A stretch of DNA of 64,000 bases from an uncultured Pseudoruegeria sp. (GTDB lineage Bacteria > Pseudomonadota > Alphaproteobacteria > Rhodobacterales > Rhodobacteraceae), in contig CANMJD010000008.1 in the NCBI GenBank assembly GCA_947498155.1, forward strand, positions 83,179 through 147,178, written 5' to 3'. Within the stretch, counting starts at the first letter, position 1. Every line of letters starts with the position of its first letter. The position numbers were made by a program, and so were the translations under genes. This document shows positions 61,756 to 64,000 of this stretch, in pieces. The notes beneath the pieces were generated by a model. It searched no databases. It saw only the letters and a list, made by a program, of their open reading frames with translations, and was not told the DNA's origin.

Positions 61756-62138
61756 CAACATCAGGTGCCTGCCTTTGTGGCGCTGTAACCTATGAAATCA
61801 CCGGCGAGATGCGCGCCCCCGTGGCCTGCCATTGCAGCCAATGCCGCAAGACCAGCGGGCATTATTGGGCTGCAACCCAAGTGCCCGAAAACGCCCTGAC
61901 CCTAAACTGCGAAGACGGGCTGGCGTGGTTCAAATCTTCGGAGTGGGCCGAACGGGGGTTTTGTAATCGCTGCGGGTCGAGCTTGTTTTACCGGATGCAT
62001 GGAGAAGGAACGATCTCTATCGCGGCGGGCACGTTGCACGGCAATACCGGCCTGACGCTCTCCAAACATATATTCGTGAAAGACAAGGGTGATTACTACG
62101 ACATAGAGGACGGACCGGCGCAGCTTCTGAAATACTAG
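61752..62138 (+). CDS. GFA family (glutathione-dependent formaldehyde-activating-like) zinc protein
   Basis: 128 residues of the Mss4-like GFA fold. The zinc cysteines are visible: ACLCGAV (Cys7, Cys9), CHCSQCRK (about 26-31), and FCNRCGSSLFYR (about 75-78). Most members are not true formaldehyde-glutathione enzymes, so the reaction is unproven. It overlaps msrC by 4 bases. The last residues are LLKY, full length for the family. Confidence 0.88.
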   Translation: MTTSGACLCGAVTYEITGEMRAPVACHCSQCRKTSGHYWAATQVPENALTLNCEDGLAWFKSSEWAERGFCNRCGSSLFYRMHGEGTISIAAGTLHGNTGLTLSKHIFVKDKGDYYDIEDGPAQLLKY

Positions 62139-62197
62139 GCGTGCCTGACTCTTTGCACAGACTGGTATCCCTTGGCGGCTTGGGATACATCGCCTCC

Positions 62198-62845
62198 ATG
62201 AGCGCTGACTATAATCCCCCCGATACGCCGCTATCGATCCTGCATGACGACCATGAAGTGTTGATCGTGGACAAACCCGCCGGGCTTTTATCTGTGCCGG
62301 GCAAGGGGGCGCATCTGTCCGATTGCCTGATTGCCCGCGTCCAGGCGGTTTTTCCGCAGGCCTTGCTGGTGCATCGACTGGACCGCGATACCTCTGGCGT
62401 TATGGTTTTTGCACTGACCCCCCATGCGCAGCGCCATCTGGGTCTGCAGTTTGAAAAGCGCCAAACCAAAAAGACCTATGTCGCGCGGGTCTATGGCGAG
62501 ATGGCCGAGAAAACAGGCACCGTTGATCTGCCCCTGATCGTGGACTGGCCCAACCGTCCCCTGCAAAAAGTGGATCATGAGACCGGCAAGGAAGCCATCA
62601 CAGACTGGAAGGTCATGCGGATTGAAGGCAACAGCACCCGTGTGCACCTGTTCCCTAAAACCGGTCGAAGCCATCAGTTGCGGGTGCATATGCTGGCGCT
62701 GGGTCACCCTATTCTGGGGGACCCTTTCTACGCCAAAGGCGCGGCATTGGATGCCCCGCGTTTGATGTTGCACGCTGAATCCCTGCGGTTTCGTCATCCC
62801 GACGGCGGTAAGGGAATGAATTTCCGCGCTGCGGTGCCGTTCTAG
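62198..62845 (+). CDS. rluA: RluA family pseudouridine synthase
   Basis: 215 residues from the ATG at 62198; a GTG at 62141 (234 residues), 2 bases after the GFA stop, is also possible and neither has a good ribosome site. The catalytic Asp is in LLVHRLDRDTSGVMVFA (about residue 67), with VHLFPKTGRSHQLRVHMLALGHPILGD near 160. The short length without an S4 domain fits RluA, which modifies 23S rRNA and some tRNAs. The exact target base is inferred. Confidence 0.88.
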   Translation: MSADYNPPDTPLSILHDDHEVLIVDKPAGLLSVPGKGAHLSDCLIARVQAVFPQALLVHRLDRDTSGVMVFALTPHAQRHLGLQFEKRQTKKTYVARVYGEMAEKTGTVDLPLIVDWPNRPLQKVDHETGKEAITDWKVMRIEGNSTRVHLFPKTGRSHQLRVHMLALGHPILGDPFYAKGAALDAPRLMLHAESLRFRHPDGGKGMNFRAAVPF

Positions 62846-62906
62846 AAGCCAAAGACTCGGTCATCCGGCACCCTTGCGTGTTTTGCTGCTTTGGCCTTTC
62901 ACAAAA

Positions 62907-62922
62907 GCGGATCGTAATCCGC
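62907..62922. promoter_or_regulatory. Small perfect inverted repeat before the peroxiredoxin gene
   Basis: GCGGAT-CGTA-ATCCGC lies 61 bases past the rluA-like stop and 73 before the peroxiredoxin ATG. It could be an operator for an oxidative-stress regulator or a weak 3' hairpin of the upstream gene. Confidence 0.35.
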
Positions 62923-62994
62923 ATTGGCAGCCCTTATCTATCGCCTATAACTATCGTACCGCCCACGTCGGGCGCACCTATTGGGAGATAAAAC

Positions 62995-63651
62995 ATGGCA
63001 TTGCGCATTAACGACACCGCACCGGATTTCACCGCAGAAACCACCGATGGCCCGATCAGCTTTCATGACTGGATCGGAGAGGGCTATGCGATCCTGTTCA
63101 GCCACCCCAAAGATTTCACCCCTGTTTGCACCACTGAACTCGGGGCGATGGCGGGCATGGCGGATGAATTTGCCAAGCGCAACGCCAAGATCATCGGCAT
63201 TTCTGTGGATCCGGTTGAGAACCACCACAAATGGAAGGCCGATATTGAAACTGTATCCGGCAATGCTGTGGGCTATCCGATGATCGGCGATACCGATCTG
63301 AAAGTGGCCAAGCTTTATGACATGCTGCCCGCCGCCACCGAAGGCAGCGCAGAGGGCCGCACGCCGGCGGATAATGCCACAGTACGCACGGTCTTTATCG
63401 TCGGGCCAGATAAAAAGGTGAAACTCTCGCTGACCTATCCGATGACCACAGGGCGGAACTTTGAAGAAATCTTGCGTGCACTGGATTCAATTCAGCTGAC
63501 CGCTACCCATCAGGTCGCCACACCGGCGAATTGGAAAGACGGCGAAGACGTGATCATCACGGCGGCTGTCTCTAATGAAGATGCCTCCGCGCGGTTTGGC
63601 GATTATGAAACTGTGCTGCCCTATCTGCGCACGACCAAACAGCCGATGTAG
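62995..63651 (+). CDS. 1-Cys peroxiredoxin (Prx6 type)
   Basis: 218 residues. The peroxidatic cysteine is Cys45 in FSHPKDFTPVCTTELG and it is the only cysteine in the protein, so it is a true 1-Cys form. GISVDPVENHHKW and the Prx6-type C-terminal extension (about 165-218) are present. It reduces hydrogen peroxide and lipid peroxides; the reductant is probably glutathione or another small thiol. It stands as its own unit with a terminator after it. GGGAG precedes the start. Confidence 0.95.
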   Translation: MALRINDTAPDFTAETTDGPISFHDWIGEGYAILFSHPKDFTPVCTTELGAMAGMADEFAKRNAKIIGISVDPVENHHKWKADIETVSGNAVGYPMIGDTDLKVAKLYDMLPAATEGSAEGRTPADNATVRTVFIVGPDKKVKLSLTYPMTTGRNFEEILRALDSIQLTATHQVATPANWKDGEDVIITAAVSNEDASARFGDYETVLPYLRTTKQPM

Positions 63652-63673
63652 TCCGTCGGCAGATAAAGGATGT

Positions 63674-63701
63674 ACGGGCGTCCATTTTGGGCGCCCGTTT
63701 T
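63674..63701 (+). terminator. Intrinsic terminator of the peroxiredoxin gene
   Basis: ACGGGCG (63674-63680) and CGCCCGT (63692-63698) form a 7-bp stem with an 11-base loop, followed by TTTT. It lies 23 bases past the stop. Confidence 0.85.
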
Positions 63702-64000
63702 GCGTTTGGGCCACTCTTTGGCGAATCCCAAACCCGTCAGAACCCCCAGAACGAGTCGGAATCATCGGATATCGGACCAGGATTCCCCACGGATCTCCCA
63801 AGTCAGCTCCTGAATCTCGCCTCGGGTGGATTAAATGCGAATGGGCAGGTGTATTTTCCTACCCATTATCCCTGATTTTTAGGGCGCTCTGAACCTTCCT
63901 GATACTTTATACATCCTATAAGTCGTTATATTTCAGATGCTTACGTGATTTATGTGTTTTTCTTTGCTGATTTTGTTTTTTTGGGTTGCGACTCCTTTGT
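63702..64000. other. AT-rich end of window, no gene seen
   Basis: About 300 bases with no frame that resembles a protein family. It becomes T-rich near the end. It probably holds the promoter region of a gene beyond the window. Confidence 0.5.

Overview
The window is chromosomal DNA of an alphaproteobacterium of the Rhodobacteraceae (Roseobacter group). This is judged from gene content and order, not from a database search. Supporting signs are CcrM-type GANTC methylation, the ptsN-hpf-lptBAC-rnd cluster, an Aap/Bzt-type amino-acid ABC operon, DUF2125, DUF4170 and DUF3576 proteins, ftsK-lolA linkage, an RbaV/RbaW-like partner-switching pair and a general porin. Most of the window is dense, housekeeping-like DNA with many 4-base gene overlaps. 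I see no prophage, insertion sequence, CRISPR array or rRNA. There is one tRNA, tRNA-Arg(CCT).

Layout. 1-4.8 kb: the end of a sulfotransferase gene, then ptsN, hpf, the LPS-transport genes lptB-lptA-lptC and ribonuclease D, all on the minus strand. 4.9-12.6 kb: a DeoR/GlpR regulator, then a six-gene minus-strand operon (amino-acid binding protein, two permeases, ATPase, class IV aminotransferase, pyrroline-5-carboxylate reductase). A FadR-type GntR gene diverges from it, with a cluster of GTCGAC palindromes between them. 12.6-23.6 kb: the main accessory region. It holds a peptide-type ABC importer (binding protein, two permeases, fused double ATPase), a DUF2264 protein, a divergent GH88 unsaturated uronyl hydrolase, a possible 59-residue ORF, tRNA-Arg and a LacI-type regulator. 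I read it as an uptake and intracellular breakdown system for a uronic-acid oligosaccharide. 23.6-30 kb: a membrane-anchored winged-helix protein, two small exported proteins, rnhB, ccrM (with DnaA boxes and a GANTC site in its promoter), alkB and mutY.

30-46.5 kb: a DUF721 protein, a DsbA-like protein, a CaiB-type CoA transferase, lipid A/Kdo genes (lpxK, waaA), DUF4170, cysQ, pmbA, DUF2125, an SDR-crotonase-flavoprotein trio, a glutathionyl-hydroquinone reductase-like protein, holA, lptE, leuS and a DUF3576 lipoprotein. 46.5-57.4 kb: porin, YggS, a UbiH-type hydroxylase, an amidase, an aminotransferase, ftsK, lolA, an SLT lipoprotein and hspQ. 57.4-64 kb: gamma-glutamyltransferase, the anti-sigma/anti-anti-sigma pair, thiolase, free methionine-(R)-sulfoxide reductase, a GFA protein, an RluA-type pseudouridine synthase and a 1-Cys peroxiredoxin, ending in a terminator and about 300 bases with no evident gene.

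How parts fit: outer-membrane biogenesis is spread over the window (lptB/A/C, lptE, lpxK, waaA, lolA, porin). DNA maintenance is represented by ccrM, rnhB, mutY, holA, ftsK and the DUF721 protein. The two nutrient operons at 5.8-11.7 kb and 12.6-20.4 kb share a design: binding-protein gene first, a strong stem-loop behind it, then the membrane and enzyme genes.
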